From positions 317,501-381,500 of the forward strand of contig JAULJL010000029.1 in the NCBI GenBank assembly GCA_030761205.1: a stretch of 64,000 nt of DNA, written 5' to 3'. The DNA comes from Fremontodendron californicum. Its lineage: Eukaryota; Streptophyta; Magnoliopsida; Malvales; Malvaceae. How positions within the stretch are numbered: position 1 is the first letter of the stretch; each line of letters opens with the position of its first letter. The notes beneath the pieces are model-generated. The model was given only the letters and a program-made list of their open reading frames with translations, did not search any database and was not told where the DNA came from. Below are positions 47,801-59,100 of the stretch, piece after piece. A program made the position numbers and the translations under genes.

Positions 47801-49930
47801 TTTGTCTTCTGATTCTTTTTTTTTGTTCCCAGGGTAGACAATTGTCATAGGCATTAATCACAGTATTTTGGTTTTTATATTATGGATTTTTTCATAAGGA
47901 AGAGTAAATGCCACCAAACTTCATATGCTTGCTATTAATTAGGAAGAGAAGACTAGGCAAACCAAATAAATTAAAAGTGAAGAAACAAAGATCTCTTTTC
48001 ATGCCAAATGTAATGAGAGATAGCTTGACTAGTGCTTGTATCCCATAACTGGATCCCATCCAAGCGAATAGTATCATGAGCAATGCAGGAATTTTTAACA
48101 AATATGAAAAGTAATTTTAACAGCAAAAGCTTATGACATGTAAGGAAATGACACAGCTGTGTACAAAGCACATTGAAAAGAAGCATAGTTATTCCTGGAA
48201 CCAAGAGCTTGGCATTTGAAATTATATTGTGGCATAACGGGACCTATATACACACAACATTATTTCAAAAAATAAGACTTGTAGATCAAAATATAAATCC
48301 ACTAGCATATCCAAGTATAGCATGGGGTTGAACAAGGGAACCTCCAAAACCATCACGAACACCGAAGCTTATGAACATACTTATAGATGGTATATCCATT
48401 CTTTGTAAAGTCTATGATTCAAAATTATGTCTAATGATGCTTTGGATTTAACTTACTATCAAAAGTTAAATAAATTGATGATGGCAGCAACAAGCTATTG
48501 TGAAGTACTGTAGTTAGAAACAGTACTAAGCCACTTTAATTTACTACCAAAAGTTAAATAAACAACGAATTACCCCTTAACATTATCTAATCACATAGAT
48601 TACAAGCAACTTTCCACAGGCAACTTTCCACGTTAAATTGTCAATGGTGTTTTTCTTTAACAAAGATAGCTCCCACTGCGCCTTCACAGCTTCTCTTGCA
48701 GCTCCAATCGATAATTTATCGACGAAAATTGACGTCTTTCTTCCCTGTGCTTGATAGAGTGCTACAGCATTCTTGCCATGAGGTAACCAATCAAGAGGAG
48801 CAAAATTAACTGGCTCAACAACATATTTGTTAAGACCATGAATTGAAAAAAAAAAAAAAAATTACTTGGCAAACTATTTCCTCTATTTGCAACTTATTGC
48901 CCCAAAATTATAATGACACTTCAAAAAAGACACAAATATACACTTTCTTCAATTGTATTATCGAGAATTTTAATAAAGAAATTGCATCATGGGATATTGA
49001 ATACAATTCAATGCAATTAGTAGCCATTATCATTTTATTTTTTTTTTGAAATGAAGCAGTTCCATTTCGCTAAACACAATTACACAAACCATAATCCAAA
49101 CAAAAAATTTGTCCACTTCTACTACAAAACAAAATGGCTTTAAACTAGAAATACAAAGTCAAAATCTACAATTGAATTCATTCTTCAGTCTTCCAATCAC
49201 AGCAACCACACCACACTAATAACATTTGTTTATTTATTTATTTTTATGATAAAAACATTGCTGCATTAGTTTTTCAAAATAAGAAACATTCTTTCTTTTA
49301 CTACTCCGTTTATCTGTACAACAAACAAGAATCAACAAGTAACTAACTATCAACGCATGCATGCTGTCAGGTTTGAGTAAATCATTCTATGATTCCTTCC
49401 TGTACTGGCCTGGTCTGGGAATATCTATCCCTTTTTATTTATTAGTAGCCATTATCATGATCTAACATTAAAATTCATCATAAAGTAAAAGGTAATAGAT
49501 CCATGAAAACATTCATCTTTAATTTACCACAGATGAAAAAACTCCTCAACAAAAAGTTAATCCTTTGATAACCCAAAAAAACATTCTTGTTCCTTAATAA
49601 GTCAAAAAACTTAAACTTAAAAAGAAACCCATACCAAATATGATCCAAATAACCATGAAACTCAAAATCCAAGGGAAAAATACAAACAGTAATGTGAAGA
49701 GGTTACCTGAATGAGAGTTTGTTTTCAACACAAAGATAGTTGGGATTTTTCTGGGAAGTGTTAAACACAAAATAAATAAATTTATTAGAAAAAATTAAGA
49801 CAAAATGGAAAGAAAAAAAATTTGAAGAAGGACAAACTTGGGTTGAAATGGCGTAGATAAAGGGCTCACAATTTCGGGAGATGAGCTATTAGGGTTTCGG
49901 GAGTTGGGAAAATGATATGAATAGGGATTT
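44821..49930 (-). CDS. Unidentified multi-exon gene or gene remnant, minus strand
   Basis: Exon-like blocks share one orientation. ~49930-49707 is 5' UTR-like (GAAACCCTAATAG). ~48840-48605 encodes KYVVEPVNFAPLDWLPHGKN and QAQGRKTSIFVDKLSIGAAR. 47765-47655 encodes MEEKKSSLVLTDLHRQDEDH with a coiled-coil tail. ~47517-47405 encodes AREIKHGNMRKVSEKVQRLS. 47033-46963 encodes VKRMVKLGCSQEVLKVALNS. 45388-45298 encodes DEFAEFEEAWKGNSQGYSTS. ~45000-44821 ends GGITKKIVRINIE and a TGA. Several blocks have TTTTCAG/GTAAGC-type borders, but I could not join them into one continuous frame. The helical, charged middle suggests a coiled-coil protein. I do not recognise the family. It could be an expressed gene, a decayed one, or captured fragments. 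Confidence 0.4.
45841..45966 (-). pseudogene. TFIIE-alpha-like exon fragment
   Basis: The minus strand encodes RQWVREEDFAKELKLHSKQL followed by RQILRLFEEEKLATRDHRKE. This matches the winged-helix segment of the transcription factor IIE large subunit as I know it in plants. No neighbouring block matches the rest of TFIIE-alpha, and after HRKE the frame runs into a stop (GGGAGAGTAG) without a donor. It is therefore probably an isolated captured or relict exon. TFIIE recruits TFIIH at Pol II promoters; this fragment alone would not. Confidence 0.6.
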
Positions 49931-50169
49931 AAATTTGGGGGTTTAGGGTTTTCCCAACCTTTTTACCCAATTCAACGATTTCCCAACCTGTTTACCCGAT
50001 TCAACGATTTCATGGGTGAGGACTAAGGTTTCGGTGGTTTGGGACAATGGAGTGGGTGGTGGTTGAGGGGTTTCGATGGTTTGGGACGATAGAATGGGTG
50101 GTGGCTGAGGGGTTTTGAGTGCAAATGGTTTAGGGATAAAAATTGAGATTTTGGTGTTTTATTTGAGGG
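49931..50169. other. Promoter-side spacer with short tandem duplications
   Basis: AACCTNTTTACCCNATTCAA is duplicated (49957-50010), and a ~42-bp unit around GGTTTGGGACNATNGANTGG is duplicated (50028-50112). It probably holds the promoter of the minus-strand gene. No gene seen. Confidence 0.45.
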
Positions 50170-50179
50170 GGAAGAAAAA
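50170..50179. other. Left 10-bp target-site duplication of the MULE
   Basis: GGAAGAAAAA here and at 54957-54966 directly flank the inverted-repeat termini. Confidence 0.8.
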
Positions 50180-50553
50180 GGCTTTTTTATTACAATATAG
50201 CCAAAAAAAAAAAGTATCAAATTACCGTTACTTTTTGATTATTTCCCAAAATACGAATCTTTTTTTTTCAGCTGGGAAATCGCCATCCCCCATGGCGATT
50301 TCTCAGCGTGTTTTTTTGCAAATTTGCAAAAAAATACCAAGGGAAATCGCCACCCCCCATGGCGATTTCCCTTGGTAATTTTAGCAAAATTTGCTAAAAC
50401 CATGAAGGGAAATCGCCATGGGGGGTGGCGATTTCCCTTCATGTATATTTTTTTTTTTAATTAATAAACAAAAATTATATTAAAACAAAATTTTATTTTA
50501 ATTTGATAAATTTATTTTTAAAAATTATAAATTAAATTAAAATATTTTTTTAT
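50180..50553 (+). repeat. Left MULE terminal inverted repeat with three nested palindromes
   Basis: Three consecutive hairpins (about 50271-50312, 50337-50378, 50400-50443) share GGGAAATCGCC and GGCGATTTCCC arms around a CCATGG-like centre. AAATTTGCAAAAAA spacers lie between them. Short ORFs through these palindromes are artefacts. Confidence 0.85.
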
Positions 50554-50689
50554 AATTTAAAAAAATTTAAAAATTCGTAAAATATATTTTAGGTTTTTTT
50601 ATAATTTAATATTTTGAATTTTTTTTTTAAATTTTAAATTTCAAATGAAAAAAAAAAAATTTTAAAAAAAAAAAAAAAATTTCAAAGGA

Positions 50690-50770
50690 CCGTTGCCCCC
50701 ATCCCCCCTCCCCCCACCCCCCCACGTCCCCCCTCCCCCCACACCCCCCACCCTCTATAAATACCCCCCT
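50690..50770 (+). promoter_or_regulatory. C-rich tract and TATA box of the PMD gene
   Basis: A run of CCCCC/CCCCCC blocks (G-quadruplex-capable on the minus strand) ends just before CTCTATAAATAC (50753-50764), about 130 bp upstream of the start codon at 50892. This is the likely core promoter. Confidence 0.65.
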
Positions 50771-50891
50771 CCTCTTCTTCAAATTTTCATTCCTCTCATT
50801 CAAATTTTCATTTTCTTTCAAAATTTTTTCATTTTTCTACCAAAAAAAATTTCTTTCTACAAATTTTTTTTTTCTACAACAATATTTTGAA

Positions 50892-53800
50892 ATGGCTTCA
50901 CTATTGAGGTTACAAGAAAATCACATCTCGGAGGTTATATTTAACGAGGTAAGTAAATTGTTATATTATTATTGTTTTTTATATTATTATTATTATTTTT
51001 TATATTATTATTGTTTTTTATATTATTATTGTTTTTTATATTATTATATTATTATTGTTTTTTATATTATTATTGTTTTTTATATTATTATTGTTTTTTA
51101 TATTATTATTGTGTTATATTATATTATATTATTATTGTGTTATATTATATTATTATTGTTTTTTATATTATTATTGTTTTATATTATATTATTATTGTTT
51201 TATATATTATTATTGTTTTATATTATATTATATTATTATTGTTTTATATTATATTATTATTGTTTTTTATATTATTATTGTTTTATATTATATTATTATT
51301 GTTTTTTATATTATTATTGTATTATATTATATTATTATTGTTTTTTATATTATTATTGTTTTATATTATATTATTATAGTTTTTTATATTATTATTGTTT
51401 TATATTATATTATATTATTATTTTTTTTTATATTATTATTGTTTTATATTATATTATTATAGTTTTTTATATTATTATTGTTTTATATTATATTATATTA
51501 TTATTCTTTATATTATATTATATTATTATTGTTTTTTTATATTATATTAGTATTGTTTTTTTATATTATATTATTATTGTTTTTTATACGAAATTATTGT
51601 TTTATATTATATTATTATTGTTTTATATTATATTATATTATTATTGTTTTTTTATATTATATTATTATTGTTTTTTTATATTATATTATTATTGTTTTTT
51701 TTATATTATATTATTATTGTTTTTTTATACGAAATTATTGTTTTATATTATATTATTATTGTTTTATATTATATTATATTATTATTGTTTATATTATATT
51801 ATATTATATTATATTATATTATATTATTATTGTTTTATATTATATTATATTATTATTGTTTATATTATATTATATTATTATTTTGTTATTTTATAGTTTT
51901 ATTTATTACTTTTTAATTGTTATAGTTTTATAATATATTAATTTTTATTATTATAACAGGAAACTCGTCGCGTATTACGTTCGAGGAAATTTACATTGGA
52001 GGACCCGCATCCTTATATTATCGACCACTTAAGAAGAGCCGGATTTTATCACGCAAGTCAAATTCGACGATTTGTGATACAACCCGATTTAATCTCTGCG
52101 TTGGTCGAACGATGGAGACCCGAGACGCACACTTTTCATTTTCCATGTGGTGAATGCACGGTCAGTCTCGAAGATGTTGCGCTGCAACTTGGACTTCCGA
52201 TCCATGGCGATGCAGTTACAGGCGGAAGCCTGCTAGATTGGAATGAACTGTGTCAAGATCTATTGGGTGAGGTACCTCCAGAAGACGTCGTATCTGGCTC
52301 AACGGTGAGACTGACTTGGTTGAAAACGTTTCAAAATCTGCCATTACATGCAACCGAACAACAAATACAATATGCTGCTAGAGCATATATTTTACGTTTG
52401 ATTGGAGGATTACTGATGCCTGACAAATCGAGCAGTCGGGTACATTTAATGTATCTTCCATTGCTACGTGATTTAGAGGAAGCAGCAAATTATAGTTGGG
52501 GTTCTGCGTGTTTGGCAGTTTTGTATAGAGAACTTTGCCGAGCTACAGTTCCAAAAAACCATGACATAGGTGGATGTCTAGTGCTTCTACAATCATGGGC
52601 TTGGTATCGGCTACCATTTCTTGCTCCGCGCGTGGATATTTCGGCTGTATACCCCCTTGCAAGCAGGTAATAATCTTTACTATTTTATTAATTTTGTACG
52701 AAATTGTATTTTTATAGGTCATTAAGATATTATATGCATTTTAATAGGTGGAGTAGGAGTACGGGTAGAGATTTTACAGAGACTCCGAGCGATCTTGCAA
52801 GTATAAGACTACGACTAGATCGACTAGGATATGATAAGGTAAATATTTCGATTGTTACATTGAAGTTTTTTTTTTATTTAATCCTTATGAAACTAATAAT
52901 TTGTAATAATTATTCGCAGTTTCTGTGGATGCCATATTCCTCGAGTGAAATTATGGCATGCCTCCCATCGGATGCCTACAATAATTTCAATATATGGAAA
53001 GCAAACACAGCATTGATATGCTTTTCATATGTAGAGTGGCACCAAACTGACCGGGTGTTGCAACAATTTGGGATGCAACAACCAATTCCTGCAGCCCCGA
53101 TGAACCTTGATAAGCTTCACAAGGTCGACATGCGTGGTCGTAATGATGAATTCTGGCCTGCGAAGCATGAACGTTGGATCCAATGGTGGAACATACGTTT
53201 TCAACGAATTCCGACAGGTTACCCGATTGTTGGTAATAATTTCAACCCGTCTGCTGATTACATAAGATGGTATAGAAATGAAGGTCGGCCTTTCGTTTGT
53301 CCACCGTCGATGCACGAGGATGTTAGGAGTATGCCATTTACCGGACAAACTTCAGCTCCAGTCCCTCCTACACAGGATATGGATGCTCCTAGACCTCGCC
53401 GACAACGTGGGCGAAGGCGTCAACCGACCTCATCGGAGTTCACAGCACCGAGGATGTCATTTGATCATCCTGAACCTGAACGGGATCATGGAGTACCATC
53501 CAGCCATCGTTATTCCGTAAGTCACCCCGGATATGACGTTGATGAGTGTTACCGACCATCACCGCCAAGAACGAGGTTAGATGACCAGCTCCCCGTCCTA
53601 AGTCCAAGTTCAGCATATTTAACATCCATGTATCAGTTTGGAACCCCTTCGTCAGCATTTGATGCTACATCATTTATGGGTGCATCTAGTAGTCAGGTTC
53701 CCGTTATGGGTGAACTAGGTGTTGGCTCATCCAGCAGTGGGTTTCAAATTTTTGATACGGATGAAACGACTGATGACATACAACCGGAACCAGTGGCGGT

Positions 53801-53918
53801 TATAGCAAGAGGTCGTGGTGGACCGCGAATACGTGCCACTGACGAGGTTGAACGACGGGTGCAACCACCACGCACTAGAAGAACTCGACACTGTTGCTCT
53901 ACACCACGCAATAATTAG
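50892..53918 (+). CDS. Plant mobile domain (PMD) protein, MAIN-like / 'phosphatase 7 long form homolog' type
   Basis: Four exons join without a stop into 617 residues: 50892-50948, 51960-52666, 52748-52838, 52920-53918. All have GT..AG borders. The PMD (roughly residues 25-440) shows RAGFYHASQIRRFVIQPDLI, WRPETHTFHFPCGECTVSLE, DVALQLGLPIHGDAVTG, SWAWYRLPFLAPRV, and a W-rich end (WHQTDRVLQQFG, KHERWIQWWN). The C-terminal ~170 residues are low-complexity with Arg-rich RPRRQRGRRRQ and ARGRGGPR motifs, suggesting nucleic-acid contact. Stand-alone PMD proteins such as MAIN act in the nucleus in silencing and development; many relatives are encoded by transposons. Here the gene sits between MULE inverted repeats with its own TATA box. 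The open frame over 600 codons argues for recent activity or selection. Intron 1 is filled by an AT microsatellite. Confidence 0.88.
50949..51959 (+). repeat. Intron 1 of the PMD gene: TATTATTATTGTTTT array
   Basis: About 930 bp of degenerate TTATATTATTATTGTTTT units fill the intron between GTAAGT and TTATTATAACAG. It is open in all three plus frames and gives spurious Tyr/Ile/Leu-rich ORFs. Likely expanded by slippage. Confidence 0.85.
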
Positions 53919-54578
53919 AATAATTGTAATGTGTTTTAAATTTCTAATATAAATTTATATGTTTTGCATTTCATGTAATTTGTTCGGAAATTAATTGTTA
54001 TATTTTATTTTAATTTATATCTTAATGTTGTTATTTAATTTTAATATAATAATCCAAATTACATGATAAGTTGCTTTTCTTTTTTTCATTTTAATTTAAT
54101 TTTCTTTTTAAATTATAATAAGAAAAAAAAATTTAATCAGAAATTAAATTAAAATTTTTTTATCAAATATCCAGTTTTAAACTGTAACAATCTATATTAT
54201 TATTAAAAACAATGATTAAATTAATGTCACGAGTTAATCGAATACCAACTCAAAAAAACTAATCAAATTAAAAAAATTATTTTACGATACCAACTTAAAA
54301 ATAACTTCTTTATTTAAAAAAGTGACTCGATAAATTTCTTTTAAAAAAAATTTATTTACATTTTACATCATTAAATTATTTTTGATATAAATTAAATTTT
54401 CTTTTTTATAATATTACAAAATTATAAAAATTAAAATTTTTGATATAAAAATTTAATAAAAAATATAATCTTCTTTTTAAATTTTAATAATAAATATATT
54501 TTTATTTTTTATAAAATTGTAATAATAAATTAAATTACATTTTTAATATATATTTTAAAAAAATAAATAACCAAACCT
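53919..54578. other. 3' flank of the PMD gene inside the MULE
   Basis: AT-rich with several AATAAA-like words. No gene; probably 3' UTR and spacer. Confidence 0.5.
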
Positions 54579-54956
54579 ATAAAAAAATATTTTAATTTAA
54601 TTTATAATTTTTAAAAATAAATTTATCAAATTAAAATAAAATATTGTTTTAATATAATTTTTGTTTATTAATTAAAAAAGAATATATATATACATGAAGG
54701 GAAATCGCCAGCCCCCATGGCGATTTCCCTTCATGGTTTTAGCAAATTTTGCTAAAATTACCAAGGGAAATCGCCATGGCGGGTGGCGATTTCCCTTGGT
54801 ATTTTTTTGCAAATTTGCAAAAAAACACGCTGGGAAATCGCCATGGGGGATGGCGATTTCCCAGCTTAAAAAAAAAGATCCGTATTTTGGAAAATAATCA
54901 AAAAGTAACGGTAATTTGATAAATTTTTTTTTTGGCTATATTGTAATAAAAAAGCC
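54579..54956 (-). repeat. Right MULE terminal inverted repeat
   Basis: Reverse complement of 50180-50553 with a few differences, including the same three palindromes (~54693-54736, 54758-54800, 54828-54867). Ends AAAAAAGCC next to the target duplication. Confidence 0.85.
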
Positions 54957-54966
54957 GGAAGAAAAA

Positions 54967-55479
54967 TAAGGAATTTGGAATATGATAACCGGGTAAACAG
55001 GTTGGATTTTTTTTTTTTTTACTTTTTGAGATTTCAACGGTTTAGATTACATTGTTTTGATCTAATGGCCACAATTTCATGAAGCTTATTGGAAGCCTAT
55101 TTTAACGAACCTTTCTTAGAATTTTCCATATTCCCTTATCTTTTAAGGTGTCAATTTTTTGTAGTAATAAATATTGTTCTTATTCATTCGGTTCGATAAA
55201 TCCAATTTAATTTAAAATAGTTGGGATAGATTTTTATAATTTGGGATGATTTGGTTCAGCCTGGATCATTATCTATATAATAAAAAATATTTTTATTTAA
55301 GTTTAATTATATAAATGTATAAATATAAATATAAATTTTAATATTTTAATATGTTTTAAATAGTAAAATGGACTTTTGAATTAGGTCTAGACAAGCAATT
55401 TTTTTTATTTAAATTTGACCTGATTTGATCCGGTTCGACTTATGGACACCTATAGTTCTTTAATAAATATTGTGTCTAA

Positions 55480-55521
<42 letters not shown>

Positions 55522-56103
55522 GTTTAAACTTGTTCATGAACCGGGCCGCAATCCAAAATTTTATTTCTCTTACCCAAATCCGATCCGTAAGCCCGCTTTA
55601 CTATTTTAAAATATTAAAATATTATTTTTATATTAATATTAATATATTTATAATTAAATAAAAAAATTATTAAATAAGTAATGATTAGGATTGACCCGAA
55701 CCGATCGAATTGAAAAAAAACTCTATTTAAATTTAATTCGAATTAAACTTGGCGAACAAATGAGTAGCCTGACCAACGAAGAGGAGGGACCTTTTTCATT
55801 AAATTCTGATGCAAGATTTTTAACAACTTGCTAATATGATAAAATATTTTTGTTTGCAAAGTCCTACCGACAATCACAGTACAATAATTGAACATCTCTC
55901 TTAAACCAAAATGTTCACTCTATCTCTCTCTTTTTCTTTGGCGGCCAAATAATTTTCTTCCTCTTGCTTTTCTTTCATTTCATAGAAAGTTCCAACTTTC
56001 ATTTTCTAATATCTTTATGAAAACCCAATCTTTCAAGCCATTTTTTTTTCTCATTCAAATCAATCAAAGGAGCTCTTGAATTCCTCTCCAACAATCTCCC
56101 AAG
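54967..56103. repeat. Dispersed repeats and (TA)n upstream of the receptor kinase
   Basis: 55180-55455 and 55517-55770 are degenerate copies of the family seen at 57725 and 62567 (TTCATGAACCGGGCCG, GATCCGGTTCGAC). A (TA)n run lies at 55482-55518. The last ~200 bp contain CTCTCTCTTT-type pyrimidine patches, plausible promoter/5' UTR of the next gene. Confidence 0.5.
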
Positions 56104-59100
56104 ATGTTCTTTCCTCGACTTGTTTTTGCTTCAATATTCATTGCTTGTTGCCTTACAACTTTTGCATTAGGAGCTACACTTGCAAATGATGAAGGTAATT
56201 CATAATATTATTATTCTAGAAAGAAGCTTAATTTAGGAACCAAAGACCTAACTTAGTTGATTCATACATATAATTTTAAGAGGTGACATCTAGTAGATCT
56301 GAAGTTCGAATCTTAGTATCTGCAATCCCTTTCCCTATTCCTATAACGCGACCTCCTTTGTATTGGGAAAAAAAGACTTAATTTGCTTAATTCTTTTTGT
56401 AAATTTCACCCATTTTTTTTGTTATAGTGGAAGCTTTGAAGAGCATAGGGAGGACATTGGGGAAGACCTGGAACTTTGATATTGATCCATGCAGTGGAGA
56501 CAAGAGTTGGAAAGACCAACCAATATTGCCCAATTATGCTAATAATGTTTCATGTGATTGCTCCTTCAACAATAGCAACACCTGCCATGTCGTCAGCATG
56601 TAAGCATCTCTCTTTCTCTCTTTTTCTTAAAATGAAAATTTCTCCACCATCGAGTTGATCGTCATTAGATTCGTTCATGGATTATTATTTGTTAAGCATT
56701 TAACCTAAAATTTATTAACAATAAGTGGAGAGATTTAGCTTGAATATAAGAGCACATGCAATCTGAAACTTAACAAATATTAGATAACACCATTTTAATA
56801 AGCTCCATCACGCAGTGATTTAAATTGCGATCGCAGACGCGTTTTCGGTCACGTCGCGTTTATTGTGGTTGTGGACATAATGAATGCTATCGCGGTCAAT
56901 TACGATAAATATCGATCGTGAATATCGACGGTAGAGGGAGCCGAAATCGCAAAATAGTGACAGTAGCATCGCGTTGTAGCCGCTATTTAAATCCCTATCA
57001 TCATGTATAGGCGTAACTATCACGTGATAAACTCATAAAGGGTATAAGGCAAGAATCATAGAAAAAACCTAAATTATGATACCATGTTAAGCATCTAACC
57101 TAAAATCAATTGACAATAATTGGAAAGATTCAACTTGAATATAAGACCGCAAACAATTCAAAACTTAACATTGTTCATGTTTTTTCAATAAATATTTACA
57201 TACGATGCATTAATTATTAGTTATTGATTCAAAAAGTAATTGAAAATATTATTTTTTTTTCAAAAATTAGTATATATATAGGTGTTGATGTATATTTAAT
57301 AATTGTAAGTTATTGTTTAACTAATTAGTTAAAGAAAATTACAAGTTAATTTAAACCCAAAAAAAAAAAAACAGTACTCTAAGTTAATGGTTCAAACAAA
57401 ATAAGTACAAAATTTTTGAATAAAAAGAAGAATCATCTTCATAATAATTAAAAGAAATTCAAAACATAGAAAAATTAATTCAAAACAAAAAGGAAAATGG
57501 TATGTTCCTAAAATTTACTTTTCTAGATGTATTATTGTAGGTTTAAAAAAAAAATGCATAGAATTAGTTATATAGAAACACTTAAAAGAATTTCATATTG
57601 TTTCAAGATTACATAAATTGTATACAAAAACAAGATTTACATAAAATGTTAATTTATAAGAAAAAATATCACATAAATTAAGGCATTAAGAAAATGCTTT
57701 TTTTCGTTACATTATTAGAAGAAAGTAGATCTATCCATGGATCGGGTTGTAATATGAATTTTTTTTCCTTACCTAAACCCATTTCGAGTTGGGCCCAGAT
57801 CGATCTGTTATCTCGTTTTATTGTTCATAAATTATTAAAATATTAAAAAAATTTATATTAATTTTAATATATATTTTATAATTAAATTTAAATAAAAATA
57901 TTTTTAATTTAATAAATAGTAGCTCGGATCGAGTCAGGCCGATCCAAATTATAAAAAATCTTACACAAACTCGACTCAATTCGAGTAGATTCTGCTCGAC
58001 TTTTGGACAGATTTAGAAGAAAGTAATTATTAAATTACAAATTTTTATCGTCCCAAAGAAAATATTTCAAAATCGATGTTATTGGTCACTCGGGCTAGTA
58101 GTACAACATGAAATGCACGGGGAAGCCTTTGACATTGATCCTTAATTTGTATAATAAGAGATTTAAATCTTACTTTTTGAATAAAATTTTATATACTAAC
58201 TAATTACGGAAATATTTAGTATTCAGGTTCATGTCTTTTAAAGTAAAAATTTGTGTTTTACGGTAATCTTAATATTAAATAATTAAAAAATTTGTTTTTG
58301 ATTCAAAAGTTATGTTTTCAAACTCAAATAAAAAAGTCAATTTTTTTTATATTTTTGCTATTTATAACTCTAATTTTGAGATTAAATAATTTTACTATCC
58401 TCATTACTTTAAATTATTATTATTATTATTATTATTAGTATATATATATATATATATATCAACATTTTAATTCACTACAATATTTTTTTCACAATAATGC
58501 TAAATACTTTAAAAAATTTAATTATATCTTTTCTATCACACTTCTTGAAACATATTTTTTTCAACCCAAAATTTTTTCAACAATAATACTAAATTAACCC
58601 TAAATGAAATGCTTGAGTGCATCATAAAAAAAAATAAAAAAATGATATTATATTTATAAAAGAATTTTTTAATTAATGTATTTTTAAATTTAATGAAAAG
58701 TGCATTAAAATAATAATAATATATAACAACAAACACACGTTAATCAATTTCTTTTAACTAATCTTAATATTAACAAGTATTAAACGCCCATTATTAAAGA
58801 TTAATTTAGTATTACTGTTGAAAAACATTTGGGTTAAAAAAATATGTTTAAAAAGTGTAATAAAAAATATAGTTTAAAAACTTTTAAATCTTTAACACTA
58901 TTATGAAAAAGCATTATAAGAATTTAAAATGTCGAAAAAATATTTATTTAAAGTAATAAAAGATTAGAGATAAGAAAATAAAAAAATAATTTTCTTCAAA
59001 AATCAATTTTTAAATTGTAAAAATTTTATTTTTTTATTTGAATTATGGAATGAAAATTTAATCGTAAAAGTAAAAAAAAAAATTATTCTTTTAACATTAT

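Larger units (their letters stand above)
50180..54956. mobile_element. Mutator-like (MULE) element carrying a PMD gene
   Basis: Termini GGCTTTTTTATTACAATATA are inverted at both ends. The inverted repeats are ~375 bp (50180-50553 and 54579-54956) and are flanked by a perfect 10-bp duplication (GGAAGAAAAA). Long terminal inverted repeats plus 9-11-bp target duplications are the Mutator hallmark. The only gene inside is a four-exon plant mobile domain gene; no MURA-type transposase is seen. It would therefore depend on a partner, or the gene may have been acquired or co-opted. Confidence 0.85.

Noticed and set aside
50239..50442. Short ORFs through the GGGAAATCGCC palindromes (also at 54694-54897)
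   Set aside because: They are fixed by the terminal-repeat hairpins and have no domain; commonly mis-annotated as small proteins.
50892..51933. Long overlapping ORFs rich in Tyr, Ile, Leu and Phe in three plus frames
   Set aside because: They translate the TATTATTATTG microsatellite in the PMD intron; the splice sites at 50949 and 51959 remove it.
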